The notes under the pieces were generated by a model, which saw nothing but the letters and a program-made list of their open reading frames with translations, was not told where the DNA came from and searched no databases. Positions 14,726-22,878 of a stretch of 45,746 nucleotides of DNA are shown here, piece after piece (the stretch's first letter is position 1; the number at the start of each line of letters is the position of its first letter). The stretch spans positions 1 to 45,746 of the forward strand of contig JAZRDM010000046.1 of NCBI GenBank assembly GCA_045660265.1, written 5' to 3'. Origin of the DNA: Scatosoma sp045660265 (lineage in GTDB: Bacteria; Bacillota; Clostridia; Christensenellales; Borkfalkiaceae). A program made the position numbers and the translations under genes.

Positions 14726-15835
14726 TTAATTAACAGTATTACTAGTACGAACGGGAAGAATAAGATAAGAAGCCGTCTTATCTTCTTCATTTTCAGCAAC
14801 AAACGGGGATACGGAAGAATTGAAAGAAATGTAAATTTTATCTTCTTCTAACGCCTTTAATGCGTCCATTAAATACTTGCCGTTCATTGCAATTTTTAAT
14901 TCTCTGCCTTCAAGCTCCGCATCTACGCTTTCCGCTACGTTACCCATATCAGAGTTTGCCGTAATTACGATACTGCCATTTTTGATATCCAACAAAACAA
15001 GATTGTTTTTATCACCGCGGATAACGACAGAGGCACGCTCCACACTCTCAATCATTTCTTTTCTGGATACTAATACTTGCGTAGCAAATTCAGCCGGGAA
15101 GATATTTTCCTTGCGAACAAACTCGCCTACGTATAATTTAGAGGTGAGTACCGTTTCTTCAATTTCCAAAGAAAGCATATTTTTGCTAACGTACAACGTT
15201 ACTTCCTTTTCGTCGCCGTCTAACATACGGGAAATTTCGCTAAGCGTTCTTGCAGGGCAAACAATTTTCATATTTCCCGAACCGCCACAAAGTTCCGCAC
15301 TGGTAACAGCCATACGGAATCCGTCAAGCGCCGTTGCATGTAAACGATTATCGTAGCATTCTAAAAGACAGCCCTTTAAAATAGGTCTGCTTTCGTCCGT
15401 TGCACAGCAAAAAACAGATTTAGAAATTAAATTTTTCAATTCTTTTTGCTGAATGGTAAAATAATCTTGTCCTTTATCACCGCCGATACGGGGGAATTCG
15501 TCCGCGTTTAATACCTGCATACACGTTTCGTTGTCGCCGTATTCGATTTTGATACCTTTTTCACATTCCCCGATAACGATATTTTCGTCGGAAATTTTGC
15601 AAATGAAATCAGCGAAAAATTTACCGTTTACGCAAATTTCGCCTTCGTCTAAAACTTCTGCCTTAATCTTCTTTTCTATCGAAATTTCTCCGTCATACGC
15701 CGTCATTGTCAACGTGTCGTTTACTGCGGAAATACGGATACATTCTAAAATAGGGTTAAGCGTTTTCGCCGAACAAGCCTTGCTTACGACTACCGCTGCA
15801 TCCGATAAAAGTAACCCTTCACATACGAATTTCAT
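14726..15835 (-). CDS. dnaN: DNA polymerase III sliding clamp (beta subunit)
   Basis: 369 residues from the ATG at 15835 (AAGGAG upstream), as in the family; a start at 15895 would add 20 unrelated residues and cross the promoter. Three clamp domains: MKFVCEGLLLSDAAVVVSKA, then PILKGCLLECYDNRLHATALDGFRMAV in domain 2 and SFNSSVSPFVAENEEDKTASYLILPVR at the end. The clamp encircles DNA and tethers polymerase III. dnaA, normally its upstream neighbour, is not here; a ypsA-like gene is. Own promoter at 15867-15895. Repeat E2 follows. Confidence 0.97.
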   Translation of the reverse strand: MKFVCEGLLLSDAAVVVSKACSAKTLNPILECIRISAVNDTLTMTAYDGEISIEKKIKAEVLDEGEICVNGKFFADFICKISDENIVIGECEKGIKIEYGDNETCMQVLNADEFPRIGGDKGQDYFTIQQKELKNLISKSVFCCATDESRPILKGCLLECYDNRLHATALDGFRMAVTSAELCGGSGNMKIVCPARTLSEISRMLDGDEKEVTLYVSKNMLSLEIEETVLTSKLYVGEFVRKENIFPAEFATQVLVSRKEMIESVERASVVIRGDKNNLVLLDIKNGSIVITANSDMGNVAESVDAELEGRELKIAMNGKYLMDALKALEEDKIYISFNSSVSPFVAENEEDKTASYLILPVRTSNTVN

Positions 15836-15866
15836 ATTTTTATTCTCCTTAGTTTTGTACCCTTTT

Positions 15867-15895
15867 ATTATAACATATAATAAAAGATTTAGCAA
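15867..15895 (-). promoter_or_regulatory. dnaN promoter
   Basis: On the minus strand TTGCTA, 17 bases, TATAAT, about 30 bp upstream of the dnaN start. It shows that dnaN does not depend on read-through from a dnaA gene. Confidence 0.75.
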
Positions 15896-15933
15896 GCGAA
15901 AATACCGCTAAAAAGCAAGTTTCGCGTCTCTTT

Positions 15934-16398
15934 TTATAAAAAGTAAATATCTCCTTGCGAACGTTTCTGTTTGAATAGATTTACAGTAAACGCGGTTCCG
16001 CCTTCTTCCTTTTGAATATACGCAATCATACAATCTGCACGATCTACCATATAACGATTACGCGCGTGCATACATCCTTTAAAATAGGCTTCGGATAAAC
16101 AATGTTTTTCGTCGCAATTTTTTAAAATTTCTGCGTATCTTTTTTTATCTAAAAGGGAATATTTTTCACTCTGCGTAGCACAGGGAATACACGCGATTAA
16201 CTGCACGTGCGGATATTTTTCTTTAATCGCAATTACACGCTCGGCAGCCAATAAATCAAATCCAAGCGCCATACCGCAGTAAAAACGGCTGACGCCGCTA
16301 AGAATGCACTGCTCGATATATTCATCCAATTTGGATGTATTAAAATTGTTTTTTAATTGTCTGTGCCCGGTGAACACACAAGCCGTTTTCGGTAGCAT
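15934..16398 (-). CDS. YpsA-like SLOG-domain protein
   Basis: 154 residues. ACVFTGHRQL at the start is the nucleotide-binding loop of the SLOG/DprA-like Rossmann fold found in YpsA (DUF1273), followed by FYCGMALGFDLLAAE and HARNRYMVDRADCMIAYI, also typical. SLOG proteins bind nucleotide-type ligands; Bacillus YpsA affects cell division, but its reaction is not settled. ATG with AAGGAG upstream. It lies between dnaN and the oriC DnaA boxes, taking the origin-proximal position normally held by dnaA. Confidence 0.88.
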   Translation of the reverse strand: MLPKTACVFTGHRQLKNNFNTSKLDEYIEQCILSGVSRFYCGMALGFDLLAAERVIAIKEKYPHVQLIACIPCATQSEKYSLLDKKRYAEILKNCDEKHCLSEAYFKGCMHARNRYMVDRADCMIAYIQKEEGGTAFTVNLFKQKRSQGDIYFL

Positions 16399-16439
16399 AA
16401 ATACTCCTTTTCAGGCGCAAGCATGCGCCGCTCCCTGCG

Positions 16440-16739
16440 ATTGTTAGTTTATTTTATATATCTTTTATTATTAGTATTAGTAGAGTCGTGTGGAAATGTG
16501 GACAAGTAGGTTTTAACAGCTTACAATTCCTTTATTTATAAGGCTTGTCCTAATGTTATTTTCCTGTGGACAAGCAATTTTTTTCGGTTGATAAGTTTGT
16601 GGAGAAAATGTAGATAAGTGGATAACAAAAATCCGTGTCAAACCAGCATCAGTTTTAATTATAAATAAAAATGAATAATTATAAAAGTTATACACATATC
16701 CACAATAAGTTATAAACAATGTGGATAACTTTATCCGCA
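16440..16739. other. oriC: Probable replication origin oriC (DnaA-box cluster 2 with DnaA-trios)
   Basis: A/T-rich segment 16450-16465, then six triplets TAT TAT TAG TAT TAG TAG (16466-16483), five bases, then DnaA boxes on the reverse strand at 16489-16497 and 16497-16505 (TGTGGACAA). This is the order of the Bacillus unwinding element (boxes, short spacer, trios, melting region). More boxes follow: 16565-16573, 16598-16606, 16609-16617, 16617-16625, 16688-16696, 16696-16704, 16720-16728 (perfect TGTGGATAA) and 16731-16739 (TTATCCGCA). A second A/T-rich tract is at 16655-16690. Gene direction switches from leftward to rightward here. Confidence 0.85.
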
Positions 16740-16759
16740 ATACTTATTTTAAAATAATT

Positions 16760-16909
16760 AAATGGTTTATACTGCGAAATACTTTGTTTTGCGTTTTTTT
16801 TGCTTGTGTACGTTTAGTTAAATTTCTCGGGAAATCCTCGCTTTTCTTGTTTTGTCGGTATCTCCAAGTTTAACTTAGAAGAAAAAAACTAAATCCAAGT
16901 TTAACTTGG
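16760..16909 (+). repeat. Intergenic modular repeat, degenerate copy E3
   Basis: Begins TAAATGGTTTATACTGCGAA, a decayed version of the module start, continues with GTGTACGTTTAGTTAAAT and TCTCGGGAAATCCTCGC, and ends in CCAAGTTTAACTTGG (16895-16909), with an earlier imperfect copy of the palindrome at about 16864-16878. The GNRA hairpin is missing. It lies between the oriC boxes and the rsmG promoter. Confidence 0.7.
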
Positions 16910-16938
16910 TTGACGGGAAAAGAAAAATATAGTATAAT
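16910..16938 (+). promoter_or_regulatory. rsmG promoter, apparently leaderless
   Basis: TTGACG (16910-16915), 17 bases, TATAAT (16933-16938), then only nine bases to the rsmG ATG at 16948 and no ribosome binding site. The -35 box directly follows the right-end palindrome of repeat E3. Confidence 0.8.
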
Positions 16939-16947
16939 AACAGCACT

Positions 16948-17643
16948 ATGGATATTATACAAACGCTTACAAAAACGCAAGGCTTGATTGAAAACGAAAA
17001 ACGCGAACAATTTGAATTGTTTAAGAGTTTATTGTTAGAATACAACCAGCGTTATAACCTTACTACTATTATACAGGATAAAGATATTTTTTACAAGCAT
17101 TTTTTAGATAGTTCTGCCGGTGTAGATTTATTTAAACAAGGTGCGACGGTGGCTGAGATTGGCTCGGGTGCAGGTTTTCCCTCCATTGTATTAAAAATTC
17201 TCCGTCCTGATTTAAAGATGTCTTTATTTGAAAGCGTGGGAAAAAAATGCGAATTTTTAAAAGTCGTTGTGGATAAGTTAGCTTTTAAAGACGTGCATAT
17301 TTATAATTTACGCGCGGAAGACGCCGCAAGAGACGTAAATTTGCGTGAAAAATTCGATCATGTAACGGCACGCGCAGTTGCGAGAATGAATACACTTTGC
17401 GAATACTGCTTACCTTTTGTGAAAGTGGGCGGATCCTTTATCGCGTACAAAAGCGGAGAACAGGAAGAAATACAAGAAGCGCAATCGGCGTATAAAACGC
17501 TTGGTGGTAAATTAAAAGCTGCATATTTATACGAACTGCCTGAAGGATATGGTTCGCGCACGCTGGCGGTGGTAGAAAAAATAAAACCTACCCCTCCTAA
17601 ATACCCTCGGGGGCAGGGGAAGGAACGTAAAAATCCTTTATAA
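16948..17643 (+). CDS. rsmG: 16S rRNA (guanine527-N7)-methyltransferase RsmG
   Basis: 231 residues. Methylates G527 of 16S rRNA with S-adenosylmethionine. The SAM motif VAEIGSGAGFPSIVLKILRP (residues 68-87) and the later VTARAVARMNTLCEYCLPF are diagnostic; YNLTTIIQDKDIFYKHFLDS at 36-55 is also typical. rsmG (gidB) is a usual origin neighbour. Its last 20 residues (TPPKYPRGQGKERKNPL) are not part of the domain and are encoded by an unusually G/C-rich stretch. The stop codon abuts repeat E4. It has no ribosome site and a promoter nine bases away, so it is probably translated from a leaderless message. Confidence 0.95.
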   Translation: MDIIQTLTKTQGLIENEKREQFELFKSLLLEYNQRYNLTTIIQDKDIFYKHFLDSSAGVDLFKQGATVAEIGSGAGFPSIVLKILRPDLKMSLFESVGKKCEFLKVVVDKLAFKDVHIYNLRAEDAARDVNLREKFDHVTARAVARMNTLCEYCLPFVKVGGSFIAYKSGEQEEIQEAQSAYKTLGGKLKAAYLYELPEGYGSRTLAVVEKIKPTPPKYPRGQGKERKNPL

Positions 17644-18062
17644 GTTTGGTTGCTTACGAACGGGCTAAATGTGTATATACGGCGCAATACTTCGTCGAGC
17701 TGTGGCAACCCTCGGTCATTTACGCCAAGTAAACTCCCTCGGGTTTTCCTCGCTCTTCTTGTCTTGCTTGTATCTACCCATTTTTACGGTGGGTTGGTCG
17801 CTTGCGAATAAGCTAAATGTGTATATACGGCGCAATACTTTGTTGCAGTGCGTGTTCCCTCACTCGTGTACGTCTATGTACACTCCCGTCGGGAATACTC
17901 CTGTGCCTTGTCTTGCTTATATCTCCACAGTTAGATAAAAGTCGGTTGTTTCGAAGGAACACAGTTCGGCAACGAACAGTAACTTATCCCCACTAAGAAG
18001 GATAGAAAAAACTATCTCCAAGTTTAACTTGGTAGATAAAACTAAATCCAAACTTAGTTTGG
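17644..18062 (+). repeat. Intergenic modular repeat, copy E4
   Basis: The fullest copy. It starts at the rsmG stop (TAAGTTTGGTTGCTTACGAA), has a module with TTTAC-GCCAA-GTAAA (17719-17733) ending ACCCATTTTTACGGTGGGT, and a second module with TGTAC-GTCTAT-GTACA (17867-17882). The terminal module carries GTTCG-GCAA-CGAAC (17964-17977), a TATCC/GGATA stem, and two palindromes, CCAAGTTTAACTTGG (18018-18032) and CCAAACTTAGTTTGG (18048-18062). A weak promoter for lon (TTGAAA, 17, TATAAA) starts right after it. Confidence 0.88.
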
Positions 18063-18126
18063 TTGAAAAATAAAAATTTTGGTTATATAAAGATATAAAA
18101 ACAACAAAAAAGAGTACAGTAACATT

Positions 18127-20538
18127 ATGAAAGAAGTAAGAACGAACATCCTCCCCATTATTCCTTTACGTGGCAGAGTTGCATTTCCAAACAACAGCAT
18201 CACGTTTGAGGTGGGCAGAGCCGTTACCATGACGGCAATCCAACGCGCAATGGATTCAACGGATAAACTTTGCTTTATCTGTGCGCAAAAACAAGTCGAA
18301 AAAGAAGAAATTACCACCGACGATATCTATGCCGTTGGTTGCGTCGCACGCATTAAACAAGTCGCTCAGCTTCCCGGTAACGTGATGAAAGTCATTTGTG
18401 AAGGTGTTTATAGAGCGAAAGCGCGCACAATGGGGTTTGAGTCGGGTTATTATTATGCGGTTACGGACGAAATTAGCCCTATCCACAGTGATGAAGTTTT
18501 AGAAGAAGCGTATATGCGCGCTGCTAAAGCATTATTAAAAGACGTAGCTGCGACGGATGGGAAATTTGATAAAGCTATGTTGAACAAAGCAGAGTTTTGT
18601 TTAGACGCAGATGAATTTGTGGACGTAGTTGTGTATTCTATGCGCGTTCGCCCGGAAATTAAGCAAGAGTTGCTTGGAGAAGCGAAAGTTGTAGAAAGAT
18701 TGAAAATTTTAGAGCGTTGTTTAAACGACGAGCTGGAAATTTCAAAAATCGAACGTAAAATTTCAACGGCGGTTCGTAAAAATATCGACAAATCACAAAA
18801 GGAATTTTTCTTAAGAGAACAATTAAAGGCTATCCATGCCGAGCTTGGCGACGATGGCGAGGAAGAAGATAAATACCGCGCGAAAATTTTAGCCAAAGGG
18901 TTACCGCAAGCGGTGGAAGAAAAATGTTTGAAAGAGCTTGACCGCATGGGGAGAATGAATTCCTCTTCTCCTGAATACACGGTAATTGCCGGTTATTTAG
19001 ATCAAGTACTCGAACTGCCTTGGACGGAAGAAAGTAAGGATACCGAACAACTTTCCGAATGCGTGAAAGTGTTGGAAGCAGACCATTATGGTTTGGAAAA
19101 AATAAAAGAACGCATTACCGAATATTTAGCGGTATTAAAATTGACGGGCAACATGAAAGCCCCTATCTTGTGTTTCGTAGGCCCGCCCGGCGTTGGTAAA
19201 ACGAGTATCGCAAAATCGATAGCCAACGCTCTTGGTAGAAAATTTGTAAGAATGAGCCTTGGTGGCGTAAAGGATGAAGCGGAAATCCGCGGACACCGCC
19301 GTACGTATATCGGCGCAATGCCCGGCCGGATTTTATACGCAATGAAAAACGCGGGAACGATTAACCCCGTTTTCTTGCTGGATGAAATTGATAAAATTTC
19401 GTCGGATATGCGCGGAGACCCTGCGTCTGCTTTACTGGAAGTGTTAGATCCCGAACAAAATTCCACCTTCCGCGATAGATATTTGGAGGTAGAGTACGAT
19501 TTAAGCAAAGTGCTCTTTTTAACGACGGCAAACTCGCTTGAAACCATACCTGGTCCCTTGAGAGACCGTATGGAGATTATCGAAGTGTCCGGTTATACAC
19601 AGGAAGAAAAGATTGAAATTGCGCGCAGATACCTTGTACCCAAACAGCTTGTAGCGAATGGGATTTCAAACGAAAAAGCAAACTTTACAAAAGAAGGTTT
19701 GAAGTTTGTTATCGAAGGATATACAAGGGAAGCGGGCGTAAGAACGTTAGAACGCACAGTGGGTACGCTTTGCAGAAAAATCGCTGTCGCAACGGCGGAT
19801 AATAAAGACGCGGAAAAAATTACCGTAACCAAAAAGAAAGCGGAAGAATTACTCGGTGCGCCCCGTTTTACAGGTGATGAAATTCGTAAAAAATCTGAAG
19901 TCGGCGCGGTAACCGGTTTGGCGTGGACGGCTGTCGGCGGTACGACGCTTACCGTCGAAGTGATGAAAATGCACGGGAAAGGCGAAATTAAGTTGACGGG
20001 GAAACTCGGCGACGTGATGAAAGAATCGGCATTGACGGCAATCGGGTATTTACGCGGGAATGCGGAAAAATACGGGTTGAATGAAGAGATTTTTAAAACA
20101 ACCGATTTACACGTGCACGTTCCCGAAGGCGCAACGCCAAAGGACGGTCCTAGCGCAGGGATTACCATTGCAACGGCTATTTTGTCGGCGTTAACAGGTA
20201 AAAAAGCGCGCGCGGATATTGCTATGACGGGTGAAATTACGCTGCGCGGAAAAGTGCTTGCTATCGGCGGATTAAAAGAAAAAGCGTTGGCGGCTAGACG
20301 GGTTGGTATTAAGACGATTATTATTCCTAAAGATAACAAACGTGATGAAAGCGAAATTCCTGAAATTGTGAAAAAAGATATCCGTTTTATCGAAGTGGAA
20401 AACGTGGACGAAGTGTTTGCGCTGATGATAGAAGATTTAGATAATCAACCCAAACAAAACGTGAAAAAGCTTACCAAAAAAACGGTAATCAATTTCCCGA
20501 AAAATAGCGAAAATACAGGGGTCGGATACACCTCTTAA
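18127..20538 (+). CDS. lon: ATP-dependent protease Lon (LonA)
   Basis: 803 residues, normal for LonA. N-terminal substrate-binding domain (1-200), helical middle, AAA+ domain with Walker A GPPGVGKT and Walker B VFLLDEIDK, and a C-terminal protease domain with catalytic dyad S676 (in KDGPSAGIT) and K719 (in GGLKEKALAARR), 43 residues apart as in Escherichia coli Lon. It degrades misfolded and regulatory proteins in the cytoplasm. Ribosome site weak (AAAAAAGAG, 13 bases away). engB follows 27 bases later, the common lon-engB order. Confidence 0.98.
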   Translation: MKEVRTNILPIIPLRGRVAFPNNSITFEVGRAVTMTAIQRAMDSTDKLCFICAQKQVEKEEITTDDIYAVGCVARIKQVAQLPGNVMKVICEGVYRAKARTMGFESGYYYAVTDEISPIHSDEVLEEAYMRAAKALLKDVAATDGKFDKAMLNKAEFCLDADEFVDVVVYSMRVRPEIKQELLGEAKVVERLKILERCLNDELEISKIERKISTAVRKNIDKSQKEFFLREQLKAIHAELGDDGEEEDKYRAKILAKGLPQAVEEKCLKELDRMGRMNSSSPEYTVIAGYLDQVLELPWTEESKDTEQLSECVKVLEADHYGLEKIKERITEYLAVLKLTGNMKAPILCFVGPPGVGKTSIAKSIANALGRKFVRMSLGGVKDEAEIRGHRRTYIGAMPGRILYAMKNAGTINPVFLLDEIDKISSDMRGDPASALLEVLDPEQNSTFRDRYLEVEYDLSKVLFLTTANSLETIPGPLRDRMEIIEVSGYTQEEKIEIARRYLVPKQLVANGISNEKANFTKEGLKFVIEGYTREAGVRTLERTVGTLCRKIAVATADNKDAEKITVTKKKAEELLGAPRFTGDEIRKKSEVGAVTGLAWTAVGGTTLTVEVMKMHGKGEIKLTGKLGDVMKESALTAIGYLRGNAEKYGLNEEIFKTTDLHVHVPEGATPKDGPSAGITIATAILSALTGKKARADIAMTGEITLRGKVLAIGGLKEKALAARRVGIKTIIIPKDNKRDESEIPEIVKKDIRFIEVENVDEVFALMIEDLDNQPKQNVKKLTKKTVINFPKNSENTGVGYTS

Positions 20539-20565
20539 AATCAATTAGTGGGTAGCAGGTACGAG

Positions 20566-21207
20566 ATGAACGAACAAACCAAAGAAAAATTTACAATTAA
20601 AAACGCGAAGTTTATCACGTCGGCGGCACGTGCGGATCAATTTATTACGCCTGATAAACCTATGATTGCCGTCTGCGGAAAATCGAACGTAGGGAAAAGC
20701 TCGTTTATCAATATGCTGGCAAACCAGAAAAAACTTGCGAAAACGAGCAGCGAACCCGGCAGAACAAGGCTGGTTAATTATTTTGATTTCGGCGAATTTA
20801 TTCTTGCGGATTTGCCAGGCTATGGCTTTGCGCGCGTATCCAAAGGCGAAAAGGAAAAATGGGCAAAAACACTGTCGGCGTTCTTTAAAAATAAGGAAAA
20901 GATTGCGCACGTATTTATGTTGGCGGATTCCCGACACGACCCTACGGCAGACGATATGCAGATGATAGAATTTTTGCATTATCATATTCTCCCCTTTACC
21001 GTTGTTTTAACCAAGGCGGATAAACTCTCGAAAATGAAAATTAAAGAGCATAAAAAGGCGATTGCGGCGGATTTATATATGGCGCCCGATAACTTGATTG
21101 CCACTAGCTCGCAAACGGGTTTTGGTAAAGATGACGTGTTGCAAAAGATTAAAGATATTATCGATTTAGAAAAAGAAAAAACACAAGAACAACAAGAAGA
21201 CGAGTAA
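20566..21207 (+). CDS. engB: Ribosome biogenesis GTPase EngB/YsxC
   Basis: 213 residues from the ATG at 20566; a GTG at 20548 is possible but lies in a segment duplicated from the rpmH end. GTPase motifs: G1 GKSNVGKS, G3 DLPGYGFA, G4 TKADK; the switch region TSSEPGRTRLVNYF is typical. It is needed for late 50S subunit assembly. The C-terminus has a Gln/Glu-rich tail. Co-transcribed with lon and ended by a clear terminator. Confidence 0.97.
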   Translation: MNEQTKEKFTIKNAKFITSAARADQFITPDKPMIAVCGKSNVGKSSFINMLANQKKLAKTSSEPGRTRLVNYFDFGEFILADLPGYGFARVSKGEKEKWAKTLSAFFKNKEKIAHVFMLADSRHDPTADDMQMIEFLHYHILPFTVVLTKADKLSKMKIKEHKKAIAADLYMAPDNLIATSSQTGFGKDDVLQKIKDIIDLEKEKTQEQQEDE

Positions 21208-21223
21208 CCCTCGTCTTTTTTGT
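21197..21223 (+). terminator. Terminator of lon-engB
   Basis: AAGACGAG-TAACC-CTCGTCTT followed by TTTTG; the stem overlaps the engB stop codon. Confidence 0.85.
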
Positions 21224-21246
21224 TTGCATATTTAAAAATTAAGATA

Positions 21247-21275
21247 TTGACAAGTGAGAGTTTTTGTGTTAAGAT
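21247..21275 (+). promoter_or_regulatory. Promoter of the lipoprotein gene
   Basis: TTGACA (21247-21252), 17 bases, TAAGAT (21270-21275), 36 bp before the start codon. Confidence 0.75.
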
Positions 21276-21311
21276 AAAATAACATTATCTAAAAATAAAA
21301 AAGGAGAAATT

Positions 21312-22727
21312 ATGAAAAAATTACTGTCATTGCTACTTGTAGTGTTATTAAGTAGTGCATCTCTTACTTCTTGTTCGTTTTTTAATAAAAAATATGATAT
21401 TATTTTTGAATTGAACGGCGGGTCAATGAGTGAAGAAATTGTACAAGAAGCAGAAGAAAATAAGATATTTTATCTTCCTACTCCTGTAAAAAGTGGCTAT
21501 AGATTTGTAGGATGGTATTTATCTCCTGATTTTTCCGGAAATCCAATTACCGTCTATAATCCAGAAAAAAATACAACATTTTATGCTAAATATGAACTCG
21601 TTTATACGATTACATATATTTCTCAAGGCGGTGAACATAGTAACCCTACAGAAATTTCAGAAAGTGAAACAATAATTTTATCAGATGTTGTGAAAGCGGG
21701 TGAATTTTTTGCTGGATGGTATACAGATGTAAGTGGTATGAATAGGGTGCATACTCTTTCAAATGTTAAGTCGAATTTAATTCTTTACGCTAAATATTAC
21801 CCTAAGTTTAGTATATACTATAATCTTAACAATGGTATAAATGATGTTAATAACCCTAATGCATATTGCAGTGAATTAGGAGCGAATTTGTTTAATCCAA
21901 CAAAGCCAGGATATACTTTTGCTGGTTGGGAAACTTCAGATGGAAATAAAATTCAATCTTTTATACCAGTAGGTACAAGCGGGGATATTTCTTTAAAAGC
22001 AACATGGACTCCAGCGACCTATTCTATTTATTGGGAAACGAAAGGCGCTACGCTTAATAATGCGCCAACAGCATATACATATTTAGTAGGTGTAGCAAGT
22101 CGAGATTTTCCGACTCCAGAAAATACAAATAAAATATTTCTTTATTGGTACCGCATAGTAAATGGTGTTGAAACGCCTATAACTTCTATCTCGTCAACTG
22201 ATTATGGAAATATTACTATTTATGCAAAGTATTATGATACCATTCATACAGTAAATTCTCTTTGGTCTGCGGGAATAGAAGATACGAAATATAAAGATTC
22301 TAGTATAAGTAAAGTAGGTGATGCATATCAAATAAAAGTTCCTGAAAGACTTATAGAGTATGCAAAGAAAGGAATTTTACATGTAAAAATTACAGCAAAT
22401 TTTACAACACAAGTGCGTTCTGCAGGTAATGCTACTGCTACAGCGAGCACATACTTAATTGTTGACGGAGAACAAAAGTTGGTAAGTGAGATTTCTGTAA
22501 TAGGTGGCGGATATAACGAATTTAATGTATTAGGAACGTTCCCTCGCAAAGGCGAATGGGCAACAGTCAAAGAATCGCAAAGTTTTACCGCGAAATTTGA
22601 CAACGAAAATGATGTTATTAAGGTTGATGCTCTCTATAAAATGAAGAGCGATAGAAAATCTGAAACAGTAACTACTGATTTATCCTATATTTGTAATTCT
22701 CTTTCTTACGAGTTTTATATAGATTAA
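21312..22727 (+). CDS. Surface lipoprotein with InlB B-type repeats
   Basis: 471 residues. Lipoprotein signal peptide with lipobox LTSC (C21). Four repeats of the Listeria-Bacteroides type (InlB B-repeat/Flg_new) span about residues 28-310, marked by YDIIFELNGGS...PVKSGYRFVGWYL, then AGEFFAGWYT, KPGYTFAGWE and IFLYWYR, each ending in LYAKY/TIYAKY-like strands. The C-terminal 150 residues form a separate beta-rich domain. Such repeats occur in cell-surface proteins that may bind wall or host ligands; the ligand is unknown. AAGGAG precedes the ATG. Codon use is more A/T-rich than in neighbouring housekeeping genes, so it may be acquired. Confidence 0.9.
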   Translation: MKKLLSLLLVVLLSSASLTSCSFFNKKYDIIFELNGGSMSEEIVQEAEENKIFYLPTPVKSGYRFVGWYLSPDFSGNPITVYNPEKNTTFYAKYELVYTITYISQGGEHSNPTEISESETIILSDVVKAGEFFAGWYTDVSGMNRVHTLSNVKSNLILYAKYYPKFSIYYNLNNGINDVNNPNAYCSELGANLFNPTKPGYTFAGWETSDGNKIQSFIPVGTSGDISLKATWTPATYSIYWETKGATLNNAPTAYTYLVGVASRDFPTPENTNKIFLYWYRIVNGVETPITSISSTDYGNITIYAKYYDTIHTVNSLWSAGIEDTKYKDSSISKVGDAYQIKVPERLIEYAKKGILHVKITANFTTQVRSAGNATATASTYLIVDGEQKLVSEISVIGGGYNEFNVLGTFPRKGEWATVKESQSFTAKFDNENDVIKVDALYKMKSDRKSETVTTDLSYICNSLSYEFYID

Positions 22728-22733
22728 AAAGAA

Positions 22734-22771
22734 ATACTCCCCTACAATAACTATTCATTGCAGGGGAGTAT
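22734..22771 (+). terminator. Long hairpin after the lipoprotein gene
   Basis: ATACTCCCCT pairs with AGGGGAGTAT and pairing continues inward (CAAT/ATTG) for about 15 bp with one mismatch. The following T tract is weak on the plus strand (GTATTTATAA). Confidence 0.65.
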
Positions 22772-22818
22772 GTATTTATAATAAATCTTTTGATATTTTT
22801 AAGAATAAATTTACATTT

Positions 22819-22847
22819 GCATATTTAAAAAAGTGCGTTCATATAGT
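22819..22847 (+). promoter_or_regulatory. Candidate sigma-E promoter of spoIVFA-spoIVFB
   Basis: GCATATT (22819-22825) matches the sigma-E -35 consensus KMATATT fully. Fourteen bases later CATATAGT (22840-22847) matches the -10 consensus CATACAHT at six of eight positions. It lies 31 bp before the spoIVFA-like start. spoIVF is a sigma-E operon in Bacillus. Confidence 0.6.
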
Positions 22848-22878
22848 AAATTGTAGCAACAGCACAAGGAGAAATGAT

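Noticed and set aside
17644..18062. Repeat E4 considered as an insertion sequence or MITE
   Set aside because: No transposase, no clear target-site duplication, and the two ends are not proper inverted repeats of each other; the palindrome is at one end only.
19593..20339. Long minus-strand open frame inside lon
   Set aside because: Antisense to the conserved protease domain of Lon, no ribosome site or recognisable domain.
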